A stretch of 64,000 nucleotides of DNA. Source: Zhihengliuella flava. GTDB taxonomy: Bacteria; Actinomycetota; Actinomycetes; Actinomycetales; Micrococcaceae. The notes under the pieces were generated by a model. The model searched no databases and was not told where the DNA came from. It was given only the letters and a program-made list of their open reading frames with translations. Made by a program: the position numbers and the translations under genes. Below, one piece after another: positions 45,114-53,690 of the stretch; position 1 is the first letter of the stretch, and every line of letters begins with the position of its first letter. The stretch spans positions 372,001 through 436,000 of the forward strand of contig NZ_JADOTZ010000001.1 in the NCBI RefSeq assembly GCF_015751895.1, read 5' to 3'.

Positions 45114-46883
45114 CTACTTGCGGCCGACGAACCAGTCCTGCAATTTCTTGATGCGGGACTGCAGCTGGTCGGCACTCGCCTGAGCAACCGGCGGCCCACC
45201 GCAGACTTCACGCAACTTGTTGTGAATCGAACCGTGCGCCGTACCGGTCCGCGCTGCCCAGGCCGAGACGTTCTTGGCCAACTGCTGGCGCAGATCCATC
45301 AATTCACGGTGATCCACCACGTGTTCGCTGGGGGGCACCGGTTGCGTTGAGCGGCGTGTGGCTTGCTCCTGCTGGCGCTGCCGGAGCAACGTGCCCACTT
45401 GGTCCGCGTCCAGCAGACCCGGAATGCCCAAGAAATCCTGCTCGTCCTCCGAGCCGACCTGCCCGCCGAGACCAAACTCGTCACCATCGAAGAGCACCCG
45501 GTCAAAGGACGCGTCAGAGTGCAATGCCTCAAACTTTTGCTTGGTCAGCTCGTCGCTCGCCTTGTCCTCGCGGTTGGCTTCGGCGAGCAGCCCCTCCTCC
45601 GGGATGAAGTCTGGGTCATCCACGTGCTTCTCCGGGCGGTCCAGAGCGTGGTCACGCTCCACCTCCATCTCGTTGGCCAACGCCATGAGCAAAGGCACCG
45701 AGGGTATGAAGACACTCGCGACCTCACCGCGTCGGCGCGAGCGCACGAAACGCCCCACGGCCTGGGCAAAGAACAACGGAGTCGAGGTGCTCGTCGCGTA
45801 GACGCCGACCGCCAAGCGGGGAACGTCGACCCCTTCGGAGACCATGCGCACGGCAACCATCCAGCGAGACTCGCCGTCGGAGAACTGCTCGATCTTGCCG
45901 GAGGCTTTGGGATCGTCCGAGAGAATGACCGTGGTCTTCTCTCCGCAGATCTTCTCCAGTTGCGCGGCATAGGCCCGCGCAGCGTCGTGATCGGTGGCAA
46001 TGACGAGCCCACCGGCGTCGGGAATACTCCGGCGCACCTCGGTTAGGCGCCGATCTGCCGCGGCCAGAACCGCGGGGATCCACTCGCCCTCGGGGTTCAG
46101 CGCGGTCCGCCACGCGTGCGCGGTGATGTCCTTCGTGAAACCCTCGCCGAGGTTGGCCTCCATTTCCTCGCCCGCGCTGGTCTTCCACCGCATTTGACCC
46201 GAGTACGCCATGAAAACGACCGGACGCACCACGTGATCCTTGAGCGCATCTCCATACCCGTAGGTGTAATCCGCCTTGGAACGACGAATCCCCTCCGCGT
46301 CCTCGGCGTACTCGACAAAGGGAATCGCGGCCGTGTCCGACCGGAAGGGAGTACCGGTGAGGGCCAAGCGCCGGGTGGCCGGCTCAAAGGCCTCCCGAAT
46401 GCCGTCGCCCCAGGAGAGCTCGTCGCCACCGTGATGAATCTCGTCCAAAATGACGAGCGTCCGCGCGGCCTCCGTTTTAGCCCGGTGCAACAGGGGCTTC
46501 GAGGCCACCTGAGCGTACGTCACGGCGACTCCGATGTAACCGGCACCATGGCGCCCGTCAGCGTTCTTGAAGTGGGGATCGAGTGCCAGTCCGATGCGTC
46601 CCGCGGCATCGGCCCACTGGCTCTTGAGGTGCTCCGTGGGAGCCACCACGGTGATTCGGTTGATGACCCCCGCGTCTACGAGCATTCGAGCAACCCGGAG
46701 GGCGAAGGTCGTCTTACCGGCGCCGGGCGTCGCCACCGCAAGGAAGTCGCGGGGTTGGTCAGCGAAGTAGCGCTCCAGCGCTTCCTGCTGCCACTGACGT
46801 AGCTTGGGTGCGGTGCCCCGCGCGGCCCGATCCGGGTACGCAGGAGGCATAGTTTCGCCCACGGAAAAGAGGGCTTCAGTCAC
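45114..46883 (-). CDS. Superfamily 2 DEAD/DEAH-type helicase
   Basis: 589 aa. Motif I ATPGAGKTTFALRVA, motif Ia VVAPTEHLKSQW, motif II VILDEIHHGGDE, motif III LTGTPFRSDT, and helicase C motifs with VSEGVDVPRLAV and QAVGRFVRSRRRGEV. The C-terminus has an acidic region (SEDEQDFLGIPGL) and helical segments. It belongs to the actinobacterial group found beside DUF3039; the substrate is not known. I choose GTG 46883 because GAGGGG lies 10 nt upstream, rather than GTG 46913. That GAGGGGACCC sequence can pair with the ten bases after the DUF3039 stop, which implies translational coupling. Confidence 0.88.
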   Translation of the reverse strand: MTEALFSVGETMPPAYPDRAARGTAPKLRQWQQEALERYFADQPRDFLAVATPGAGKTTFALRVARMLVDAGVINRITVVAPTEHLKSQWADAAGRIGLALDPHFKNADGRHGAGYIGVAVTYAQVASKPLLHRAKTEAARTLVILDEIHHGGDELSWGDGIREAFEPATRRLALTGTPFRSDTAAIPFVEYAEDAEGIRRSKADYTYGYGDALKDHVVRPVVFMAYSGQMRWKTSAGEEMEANLGEGFTKDITAHAWRTALNPEGEWIPAVLAAADRRLTEVRRSIPDAGGLVIATDHDAARAYAAQLEKICGEKTTVILSDDPKASGKIEQFSDGESRWMVAVRMVSEGVDVPRLAVGVYATSTSTPLFFAQAVGRFVRSRRRGEVASVFIPSVPLLMALANEMEVERDHALDRPEKHVDDPDFIPEEGLLAEANREDKASDELTKQKFEALHSDASFDRVLFDGDEFGLGGQVGSEDEQDFLGIPGLLDADQVGTLLRQRQQEQATRRSTQPVPPSEHVVDHRELMDLRQQLAKNVSAWAARTGTAHGSIHNKLREVCGGPPVAQASADQLQSRIKKLQDWFVGRK

Positions 46884-46889
46884 GTTTTG

Positions 46890-46952
46890 GGGTCCCCTCG
46901 TCAATGCTGACACTTGGCATGCATCGTCTCCGGTTAATACCGGAGGGGACCC
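46890..46952 (-). promoter_or_regulatory. RNA switch-like structure: helicase ribosome binding site paired to DUF3039 tail
   Basis: Minus-strand RNA: the ten bases directly after the DUF3039 TAA (46952-46943) are exact complements of the ten bases holding the helicase ribosome binding site (46899-46890). A competing 7-bp hairpin with loop of 4 (46928-46934 with 46939-46945) shares three bases with the anti-site. Ribosomes finishing DUF3039 would cover the anti-site and free the helicase start. Confidence 0.6.
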
Positions 46953-47237
46953 TTACGACTCGTCGCCGGTGAAGCCCTCGTAGATCTTTTTGCAATCGGG
47001 ACAGACGGGGAATTTCTGGGGATCCCGCCCGGGAACCCACACCTTGCCGCAGAGGGCGATCACGGGCTCACCCGTGATGGCCGACTCCATGATCTTTTCT
47101 TTGCGTACGTAGTGCGCAAAGCGCTCGGAGTCTCCCGGCTCAATGACCTGACGCGTCTCCTCGCGCTCAATCGTGGCGGTACCGCCACCTTGGCCGTCGC
47201 GGGGATCGTTTTCGATGGAGTTCGAAGTCAGGCTCAT
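46953..47237 (-). CDS. DUF3039 zinc-ribbon-like protein
   Basis: 94 aa. After a variable N-terminus comes RFAHYVRKEKIMESAITGEPVIALCGKVWVP (seen in parts), then FPVCPDCKKIYEG. One Cys in ALCGK and CPDC could form a metal site. This matches DUF3039, a small actinobacterial family of unknown function commonly beside this helicase. ATG 47237 is preferred: TAGACT ends 7 nt upstream and no ribosome binding site is present. Its translation probably gates that of the helicase. Confidence 0.87.
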   Translation of the reverse strand: MSLTSNSIENDPRDGQGGGTATIEREETRQVIEPGDSERFAHYVRKEKIMESAITGEPVIALCGKVWVPGRDPQKFPVCPDCKKIYEGFTGDES

Positions 47238-47244
47238 GGGCACT

Positions 47245-47250
47245 AGTCTA
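47245..47250 (-). promoter_or_regulatory. Candidate -10 of DUF3039-helicase
   Basis: TAGACT on the minus strand, 7 nt before ATG 47237; leaderless transcript likely. Confidence 0.5.
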
Positions 47251-47262
47251 CCAACCACCCGG

Positions 47263-48837
47263 CTACCGGTTGAGAGTCACGGCCTGCATGAGTTCCGGCA
47301 GTCGCGCGTCGAACCAGCGCCCGCCCCAACGCAAGCCGAGCACCAATAGGCTGGCTCCCAGCGCCAATCCCACCCCCAGCGTCGCCCAGGCGAACACGGG
47401 GTTCTGAGTGACGAAGTAGGTTATCGCGAGCGCGATTTCCGGCACGAGCAGAACCATGGCCGCAGCCATGGTCGCCAGTTGCGTCACGGCAGCGCGAGCG
47501 CCAGCGCCCGGTGGGGATTTGAAGGGATTTTCTCCGGGCAGCACGACGGCGTAGGTCCAGCGCGCCGAGGCCACCGACGCGAGGCCGAGGGAGGACAAGA
47601 GGCCGCCCAGCGTCAGGCCAACCAACACCACGGCGTCGTTCCCCCGCCCCAGCACCATGGGTGGAATGATCGCTGCCGCGAGGACCAGTGGCGCGGCGAT
47701 CAGCCCACAGGCCAGGGCACGTCCCAGGCGGTCATGGAACCCCGACACGCCCGAGCTCACGTGCAGCGAGAACGCGGTGGAATCGTAGGAGACATCGGCG
47801 GAGATCGAGAAGCCCATCATGATGGCCATCAGTGGCGCCGCAGCGTAGACGAAAAACGGTGTGGTGGCCTGACTCGACGCGTACCAAAAAATGAACGGCA
47901 ACAGCGGAACAATCACGATGCCGGCCGCGTACCGCGGGTCCTTGATCCAATACGTCATGCACCGCCCCGCGACAGCTCCCCACGGCGTAGCGGGGAACCA
48001 GCTCAACGCACCGAGCCCCTCCTGTGCCTTCCCAGAGCCGCCCGACGTCTGGACGGGGTTACGCAGCGAGCGCATGAGCATCACCGACCAGGCCCAGACC
48101 GTGAGGGCGAGATAGACCGCGGCAAGCGCTGCCCGGCCAAGGGCTAAGCCCCAGTCGCCGGCGGCGACATCGGCCGGGAGCGCCGCAAAAACCCCCAGCG
48201 GCGTCCACGCCAGAACGTCAGCCACGCGGGGCAGCACCGTGAAGATCGCCGAGAGGCCCGCTTCGATGCCGCCGATGATAGGGCCGAGCGCTACCAAGGG
48301 GATAAAGACGAGGATGGTGGCGACTTCACGGAAACGCCGCTTGGCCGTCAGGGCGAGCGCCGCCGTCGTCGTCAATCGTGCCACGGCAAGGCACAGCAGG
48401 GCCCCGAGAATCCCGCACACCACCGCAACGATGGCGGCCGCGGGGTCGGCACGCCATGCCGCGGCCGTGGCCATGAAGAGGACGAGGGTCAAGGCCCCCG
48501 GAGTGCCGACGAAGCCGCTGACCAGCAGGCCTGTTGTGAGCTGGCGGGCGGGGACGGGGAAACCGGCAAATCGTGCCGGGTCGAGCGTCGCGTCTGCACC
48601 GGAGAACACCACCGGCACCACGGCCCACGCCACGACGAGAACACTCCCGCACAACACCAGCGTCGTGCGGATCAGCTCTTGGTCCTGAGCACCGAGGGCG
48701 AAGAGCCCGATGATGAGCATGACCGCGATGAACAGACCGTACAGGGCGGAGATGATCACCCCGACCAGCTGCCACGGGCTGCGCCGAAACCCGTTAGCCA
48801 GTAGCTGAGCCTTGAGGCGAATCAGGTGCGCAACCAC
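47263..48837 (-). CDS. ABC transporter membrane protein
   Basis: 524 aa, about 11-12 hydrophobic helices, cytoplasmic N-terminus (VAHLIRLKAQLLANGFRRSPW). It resembles the large permeases of actinobacterial ABC-2-like exporters. GTG 48837 overlaps the ATPase gene by 16 nt, so they form one two-component transporter, likely an exporter since no binding protein accompanies it. The substrate is unknown. Confidence 0.82.
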   Translation of the reverse strand: MVAHLIRLKAQLLANGFRRSPWQLVGVIISALYGLFIAVMLIIGLFALGAQDQELIRTTLVLCGSVLVVAWAVVPVVFSGADATLDPARFAGFPVPARQLTTGLLVSGFVGTPGALTLVLFMATAAAWRADPAAAIVAVVCGILGALLCLAVARLTTTAALALTAKRRFREVATILVFIPLVALGPIIGGIEAGLSAIFTVLPRVADVLAWTPLGVFAALPADVAAGDWGLALGRAALAAVYLALTVWAWSVMLMRSLRNPVQTSGGSGKAQEGLGALSWFPATPWGAVAGRCMTYWIKDPRYAAGIVIVPLLPFIFWYASSQATTPFFVYAAAPLMAIMMGFSISADVSYDSTAFSLHVSSGVSGFHDRLGRALACGLIAAPLVLAAAIIPPMVLGRGNDAVVLVGLTLGGLLSSLGLASVASARWTYAVVLPGENPFKSPPGAGARAAVTQLATMAAAMVLLVPEIALAITYFVTQNPVFAWATLGVGLALGASLLVLGLRWGGRWFDARLPELMQAVTLNR

Positions 48838-49613
48838 GAAAGCCCCTCCCCCGTCGAGCGTCCGCCCACGAGCTCCACAAAGCGGTCCTCGAGGCTGCTA
48901 CCGGCGCGCACCTCATCCACGGTCCCGGCGGCCAGAACGCTCCCGGAGGCAATCACGGCGACGTGCGAGCACATGCGCTGCACCAGATCCATCACGTGAC
49001 TCGAGACGATCACCGTCCCGCCGCGCCCAGCGTAGTCAGACAGGATGGACCGGATATTGGCGGCGGAAACGGGATCAACCGCTTCGAAAGGCTCGTCGAG
49101 AACCAACACCCGCGGCGAGTGGATCAGCGCGGTGGCCAAAGCAATTTTCTTGGTCATGCCAGCGGAGTAATCGACCACGAGCTTGGAGCCGGCTTCTTCG
49201 AGGTCCAAGACGCGCAAGAGGTCCTCGGTGCGTTCCGCGACCGTGTTTTCGTCCATGCCGCGAAGGCGCCCCGAGTAGGTCACGAGCTGGCGCCCCGTCA
49301 GGCGATCAAAGAGGCGGACGCCATCGGCCAAGACACCCAAGAGGCGTTTGGCCGCCAGCGTGTCCCGCCATACATCGATACCGTGCACCCACGCAGTACC
49401 GGCATCCGGGCGCAGGAGGCCGGTCGCCATCGACAACGCGGTGGTCTTGCCGGCCCCATTGGGGCCCACCAATCCGTAGAACGATCCGGCTGGTACGTCG
49501 AGATTGATGCCGTTGACCGCCACTTTGTCGCCGAAGTGCTTGGCCAGTCCCCGCACCGCTAAAGCGGACGCAGCGGGAACGGCCCCCGTAGCTACTGATT
49601 CCCCATCCATCAT
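48822..49613 (-). CDS. ABC transporter ATP-binding protein
   Basis: 263 aa. Walker A GPNGAGKTTALSM, Q-loop region GVLADGVRLFDRLTG, a degenerate signature YSAGMTKKIALATAL in place of LSGGQ, Walker B VLVLDEPFEAVDPVS and the switch His in VIVSSHVMD. It pairs with the overlapping permease. The ATG at 49613 is 7 nt after TACATT, with no ribosome binding site. Confidence 0.9.
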   Translation of the reverse strand: MMDGESVATGAVPAASALAVRGLAKHFGDKVAVNGINLDVPAGSFYGLVGPNGAGKTTALSMATGLLRPDAGTAWVHGIDVWRDTLAAKRLLGVLADGVRLFDRLTGRQLVTYSGRLRGMDENTVAERTEDLLRVLDLEEAGSKLVVDYSAGMTKKIALATALIHSPRVLVLDEPFEAVDPVSAANIRSILSDYAGRGGTVIVSSHVMDLVQRMCSHVAVIASGSVLAAGTVDEVRAGSSLEDRFVELVGGRSTGEGLSWLRT

Positions 49614-49620
49614 GATGGCT

Positions 49621-49626
49621 AATGTA
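49621..49626 (-). promoter_or_regulatory. Candidate -10 of the ABC exporter
   Basis: TACATT on the minus strand, 7 nt before ATG 49613. Confidence 0.4.
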
Positions 49627-49685
49627 GCAACGAGGGCCGTTAATCCACGTCATCCCAGAGAGGGACTTCCGTGGGCGCGCGGTCC

Positions 49686-50597
49686 TTAGAAGAGCACGCG
49701 CGCAAGTTTCTGCCGTGCCGAGACGACTCGCGGGTCCTGCGCTCCAACAATCGTAAACAGGTCCACCAGCCGGGCCCGTGCCGTCTCGCGCTCGTCCCCT
49801 CCGTTGCGGCCGATGAAGGCGACCAAACGATTGAACGCGTCATCGACGTGGCCGCCAGCCACGTCGACATCCGCGACGTCGAGCTGGGCCTGCAGATCAT
49901 CCGGGTGCTCGGCACCGGCCGTGCGAATGCTGGCGAGGTCCTTGTCTTGAACGCGCCCCAGCAGTTCCACGTTGGCCAGCCCGGCCTCCGCCTCGTGGTC
50001 GTTCGGCTTCTCCTGAAGCGCCTGACGATAGGCCGCAGCAGCCGCCTCGTAGTCGCCCGCGTTGATCGCCTCGAGGGCCTGCTGATGCAAGGCCGGCAGC
50101 TCGGGCTCCTGTTCGGCCTCGCCTCCGGCGGCCGGCAGCACGCCCGTGACACCATGCTGGACGGCCAGCTGCAGCAGCTCATCCAGGAGCGAACGGATTT
50201 GCTCCTCCGTGGCAGTACCTTGAAACAGCGGTACCGGTTGACCTTTCAGCATCGCCACGACGGCAGGGACCTGCTGGATGCGGAAAGCCTGAGCGATGGC
50301 AGCCTCCTGCTGCGCATCAACGAGAGCCAAGGCCAGCTTGCCGTTGTACGAATCCACGATGCGCGCAAGCAGCTGGTCCAACTCCACCGACGGCGCGGCC
50401 TGGGCTGCACCCAAGGAGACGACAACCGGGGCGGTCATCGACTGCTCGACGGCGTCCTGGAATTCCGCTTGCGTCACTCGCCGCGCCCACGACGCGCCCT
50501 GCGCGGCCGAACCCGTCCCGGGTGCCGTGGCGGCAAGTGCAGAAAGGTCGATGGCGCCCCGCGTCGAGGCTGGTGTCGGCTGTTGCTCAGTATTCAT
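49686..50597 (-). CDS. Thioredoxin-fold and TPR protein (YbbN/CnoX-like)
   Basis: 303 aa. Residues about 40-150 are a thioredoxin fold (VTQAEFQDAVEQSMTAPVVVSL, LALALVDAQQEAAIAQAFRIQQVPAVVAM), but the WCxxC active site is replaced by GAAQAAPSV, so it cannot act as a dithiol redox enzyme. Residues about 165-300 are TPR-like (HQQALEAINAGDYEAAAAAYRQAL, and a second pair). YbbN/CnoX is a co-chaperone of GroEL and DnaK; this member would be a pure holdase or adaptor. It follows the membrane-protein gene by 19 nt, so they share a transcript. Confidence 0.85.
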   Translation of the reverse strand: MNTEQQPTPASTRGAIDLSALAATAPGTGSAAQGASWARRVTQAEFQDAVEQSMTAPVVVSLGAAQAAPSVELDQLLARIVDSYNGKLALALVDAQQEAAIAQAFRIQQVPAVVAMLKGQPVPLFQGTATEEQIRSLLDELLQLAVQHGVTGVLPAAGGEAEQEPELPALHQQALEAINAGDYEAAAAAYRQALQEKPNDHEAEAGLANVELLGRVQDKDLASIRTAGAEHPDDLQAQLDVADVDVAGGHVDDAFNRLVAFIGRNGGDERETARARLVDLFTIVGAQDPRVVSARQKLARVLF

Positions 50598-50616
50598 ACC
50601 TAAAAGAGTGCTCCCC

Positions 50617-52404
50617 TTATTCGGTGATCTTGATGTCCTTGAGGACGGAATCGCCCGCCACTACCCGAACCTTATCGTCCGAGCCCTCCGGAGGAATGTA
50701 GAGCGCTACGGATTCCGCATACGTAAAGGTGGCGGACCCGCTGGTCTCATCCGTGCCAGCCAGCGCGGTGTACTTCTCGTCGTTCCATGACACAGTACCG
50801 CCCTCTTCGCGGGGCTTGGACAACATGGCCGATGTCATCGCACCCGTGACGATGGCTCCCCCATCCGGAGTCGAGAGCGCCGTGAGGCTGTCACCAACAA
50901 TCCAGCGCTGGAAGTTGACCTGCGCATCCTCGGCGCCTTCGATCGCGGCCGTCTGGGCCGCCTGGAGGTCGTTGACGAAGACGCTCTCCGCGAAGTAGTC
51001 AGCCTCGTCAACAGAGGCATTGTTGAGGGTGCGTCGCAAGCCATCCATCGCAGCCTCGGGGCTGTACTTGAGCCCTTCCCCATCGTCAAGAGTCCGTGTC
51101 TGCACTGCAGGATCGTCGGCGGCGATCCCCGGGAATTCTGACTCGGGAAGCATCTCCACACTGGAGACGAGCTTGTAGTAGGCGCGGGGGCTTTCCTGGG
51201 TGAGCGTCAGCACCCGCGGGTTCTCCACATCGTTCTGCGTCACCACGATGGCGGTGCGCGGCCAGTCGCTGGACGTCGTCACAGCCGAGGACATAATCGG
51301 CCCACCGCTGATCGCGGGCTCCAGTTCGACGCCAACGTCCTCAGCGACTTGACGATAGTTCAGTTGACGCAGCATCAGGGCGTCACCGCCCAGACGCGAT
51401 TCCAGCAGCGAGGCGTCCTGCTCCTCATCGGCTGTCGTCATGGCACGCTCGACATAGGACAAGACGCGCTCGAGCTGGGATTCGAGCAGCACCGGGTAGG
51501 CAGCCTCGCCGCCATCAGCGTCGCTCGGGGCCGATTCACTGGCGTTCTCGGAACCATCCTCACTCGACGACGTTGCAGGGCTCGCTGAATTGTCGCCGCT
51601 CTTCGACGAGTCTGCCCCTCCATCAGACTCCGTTGAGGCTGAAGGCTCGGACGTCTCAGTTTCCGTGGCATGCGCCGCCGTCGTCCCCCCGAGCGTCAGA
51701 GCAAGTGCCGCCGCGCCCGCGGCGACGCGGTGCGCGACGCCTCGATTCGATGCATGGGAGTCCTCTGCTGCTTCCTGATCTGCCGTGGTTTTCGATGAGC
51801 CCTGCCCGGGCCAGATCAGACGAAGCAGTCCCAGCAGGACGAGTAGCGCACCGATAATGATGAGCGCCAGAGCGAAGGGGGTGGTGGCGGTGTTTGGGTA
51901 CTCGACACTGATATCCGTCGGGGCCGCCTGCTCGCCATCGGCAGCGAGAAGGAGTGACCAGTCGCCCTCCGCTGGCTCGGTCCAGGTATAGACGGTCTCG
52001 CCGTCCACCGTGTCACGGGCCACCCAGAGGTCTGAATACTGAGGATTCGGCACCGTTTCCTCGGTCCCCTCATGCGACGCCGTCATCACGCCTTCCTCCG
52101 TATCGACGCCGGTCACCCGATTAACAGACGCGTCAGCCACCCATGCGTCAACGTCTGCGCTCCGGCCGAGGGCCACGAGGAATTCACCTTCGCTGCGGAT
52201 CGTGATTTCCACTGGCTCATCCGTAACGTCATCCACGGCGGGCTCGATGACGGTCAGCGGCGCCTCGGTCACCGAATCGGGAACGGCCGCGGTCAAAGTT
52301 TCATCGGGCGCCCAGAAGGTCTTTTGGCCGATGCCGACCACTAGCGCGGCCGCACCTAAAACGATGGCCACTAGGGCTGACAAAGTTCGCACGTGCTTAC
52401 TCAC
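50617..52404 (-). CDS. Multi-pass membrane-anchored protein with internal signal-peptide-like segment, unknown function
   Basis: 595 aa. A first hydrophobic segment (8-25) anchors an extracellular beta domain to about residue 170 (EITIRSEGEFLVALG, YTWTEPAEGDWSLLL). A second helix (176-198, FALALIIIGALLVLLGLLRL) returns inside, followed by a short polar stretch. Then RVAAGAAALALTLGGTTAAHA (226-246; quoted to 20) looks like a signal peptide ending in AHA, followed by an Asp/Ser/Glu-rich linker and a secreted domain of about 310 residues. The family is actinobacterial; I think it matches DUF8094 but am not sure. ATG 52404 starts with a typical Lys/Arg-rich head. Confidence 0.75.
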   Translation of the reverse strand: MSKHVRTLSALVAIVLGAAALVVGIGQKTFWAPDETLTAAVPDSVTEAPLTVIEPAVDDVTDEPVEITIRSEGEFLVALGRSADVDAWVADASVNRVTGVDTEEGVMTASHEGTEETVPNPQYSDLWVARDTVDGETVYTWTEPAEGDWSLLLAADGEQAAPTDISVEYPNTATTPFALALIIIGALLVLLGLLRLIWPGQGSSKTTADQEAAEDSHASNRGVAHRVAAGAAALALTLGGTTAAHATETETSEPSASTESDGGADSSKSGDNSASPATSSSEDGSENASESAPSDADGGEAAYPVLLESQLERVLSYVERAMTTADEEQDASLLESRLGGDALMLRQLNYRQVAEDVGVELEPAISGGPIMSSAVTTSSDWPRTAIVVTQNDVENPRVLTLTQESPRAYYKLVSSVEMLPESEFPGIAADDPAVQTRTLDDGEGLKYSPEAAMDGLRRTLNNASVDEADYFAESVFVNDLQAAQTAAIEGAEDAQVNFQRWIVGDSLTALSTPDGGAIVTGAMTSAMLSKPREEGGTVSWNDEKYTALAGTDETSGSATFTYAESVALYIPPEGSDDKVRVVAGDSVLKDIKITE

Positions 52405-52565
52405 CTATCGAAGGGGATCAGGATCAGGCGTCGAGGCAGCGGACAGTCCACCCAACGACACTCTCAATGATAACGAATTGGTTACTCTTTGTGGTTCCCG
52501 GGCAGAGCGAATCGATCGGTGTGAGCTTCCTCGCAGACCACTGAGCGGTGATCAGCACGGGCGCC
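52405..52565. other. Intergenic region upstream of the 595-aa membrane protein
   Basis: 160 bp with an AT-richer stretch around 52465-52495 where a minus-strand TTATCATT could be the -10 region of the membrane-protein gene. No gene is seen. Confidence 0.3.
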
Positions 52566-52892
52566 CTAGCGCCCCAGGCGCGTCTTCCAACAGTGAGTAT
52601 GCCAGTGTCGCCGCCCAGCTCCCGCGGCCTCATCACCGCGCCAGTCGTCGGCTCGCCAGGCCACAACGTGCTCTGTCCCCGGCTGTATGGGCACAGGACA
52701 ACCGGGGCAGGTGTACGCCTTTTCTGCGCGCCCGCCGGCAATTCTGCGCACATTCCACGCCCCGTCACGCGCCCGTTCCGTGCTCTGCGCAGCCACCCCC
52801 AGGCCCTGAACGGGAGGGATTTCAGCAGCGCGCGCCCACTTGGAGCGGGACGGGGAGCGGGCGGAGCGGCGCGGCCTGTTCGAGCGTGGCAT
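52566..52892 (-). CDS. Small basic zinc-ribbon-like protein, nucS neighbour
   Basis: 108 aa, very basic N-terminus (PRSNRPRRSARSPSRSKWAR), then YTCPGCPVPIQPGTEHVVAW and a C-terminal HWHTHCWKTR. Two Cys plus His and Cys suggest a zinc site. Similar small proteins (often labelled ATP/GTP-binding in Streptomyces) sit divergent from nucS in many actinobacteria. ATG 52892 is chosen by that resemblance; the frame opens 17 codons earlier. Function is unknown. Confidence 0.72.
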   Translation of the reverse strand: MPRSNRPRRSARSPSRSKWARAAEIPPVQGLGVAAQSTERARDGAWNVRRIAGGRAEKAYTCPGCPVPIQPGTEHVVAWRADDWRGDEAAGAGRRHWHTHCWKTRLGR

Positions 52893-52951
52893 AGAGGCCA
52901 TTCTGCCGCGAGCGGCGCCAAGGGTTAAACGCAGCGGAACCAAAGAAAAGC

Positions 52952-52957
52952 TAGAGT
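52952..52957 (+). promoter_or_regulatory. Candidate -10 of nucS
   Basis: TAGAGT, 8 nt before GTG 52966. Confidence 0.4.
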
Positions 52958-52965
52958 AGTCTGCT

Positions 52966-53661
52966 GTGCGACTCGTGATTGCCCAGTGTTCCGTTGACTA
53001 CGAGGGCCGCCTCCGTGCCCATCTCCCCCGAGCAACCCGCCTGCTGCTGGTGAAGGCCGATGGCTCGGTCTTGGTTCATTCCGACGGCGGCTCGTATAAA
53101 CCCTTGAACTGGATGAGTCCCCCCGCCGTCATGCGCAGTGTGGAACCCGAGGAAGAGGACCGCACCGTGGGGGTGACCGAGGTCTGGCAGGTAGCCCATC
53201 AGAAGAGCGACGATCGCCTCATCGTTCGCATCTACAACAAGCTTCATGATTCATCCCACGAACTCGGCATAGATCCAGGCCTGATCAAGGACGGCGTCGA
53301 AGCCGACTTGCAACGGCTCTTGGCAGAACAAATCGAAACGCTGGGCGCTGGCTATTCCTTGGTGCGTCGTGAGTACATGACGGCCATCGGGCCCGTGGAT
53401 CTTCTGGCCCGCGATTCGCAAGGCGCCACGGTGGCGATCGAACTGAAGCGTCGCGGCGACATCGACGGCGTCGAGCAGCTCACCCGCTACCTTGAGCTGA
53501 TGAACCGGGATCCACTGTTGGCGCCGGTGCGGGGAATCTTCGCGGCCCAGCAGATCAAGCCGCAGGCCCGGACTCTCGCCGAGGACCGAGGCATTGAGTG
53601 TCGGATCCTCGATTACGACGCCATGCGCGGCGTCGACGATTCCGCGTCGCGCCTGTTTTAG
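52966..53661 (+). CDS. nucS: Endonuclease NucS (EndoMS), mismatch-specific
   Basis: Cuts both strands at mismatches and replaces MutS/MutL in actinobacteria. 231 aa. The N-terminal DNA-binding beta domain ([35 protein letters not shown]) and the C-terminal nuclease domain with Asp145 ([10 protein letters not shown]), Glu159 and Lys161 ([20 protein letters not shown], quoted in full length 20) are complete. GTG 52966 has no ribosome binding site and is probably leaderless. Confidence 0.95.
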   Translation: MRLVIAQCSVDYEGRLRAHLPRATRLLLVKADGSVLVHSDGGSYKPLNWMSPPAVMRSVEPEEEDRTVGVTEVWQVAHQKSDDRLIVRIYNKLHDSSHELGIDPGLIKDGVEADLQRLLAEQIETLGAGYSLVRREYMTAIGPVDLLARDSQGATVAIELKRRGDIDGVEQLTRYLELMNRDPLLAPVRGIFAAQQIKPQARTLAEDRGIECRILDYDAMRGVDDSASRLF

Positions 53662-53678
53662 TCGCTCGCTCGAGCGCC

Positions 53679-53684
53679 TAGGAT
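53679..53684 (+). promoter_or_regulatory. Candidate -10 of nagA
   Basis: TAGGAT, 6 nt before ATG 53691; a perfect 10-bp palindrome (CGCTCGAGCG) lies just upstream. Confidence 0.45.
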
Positions 53685-53690
53685 GGCCCC

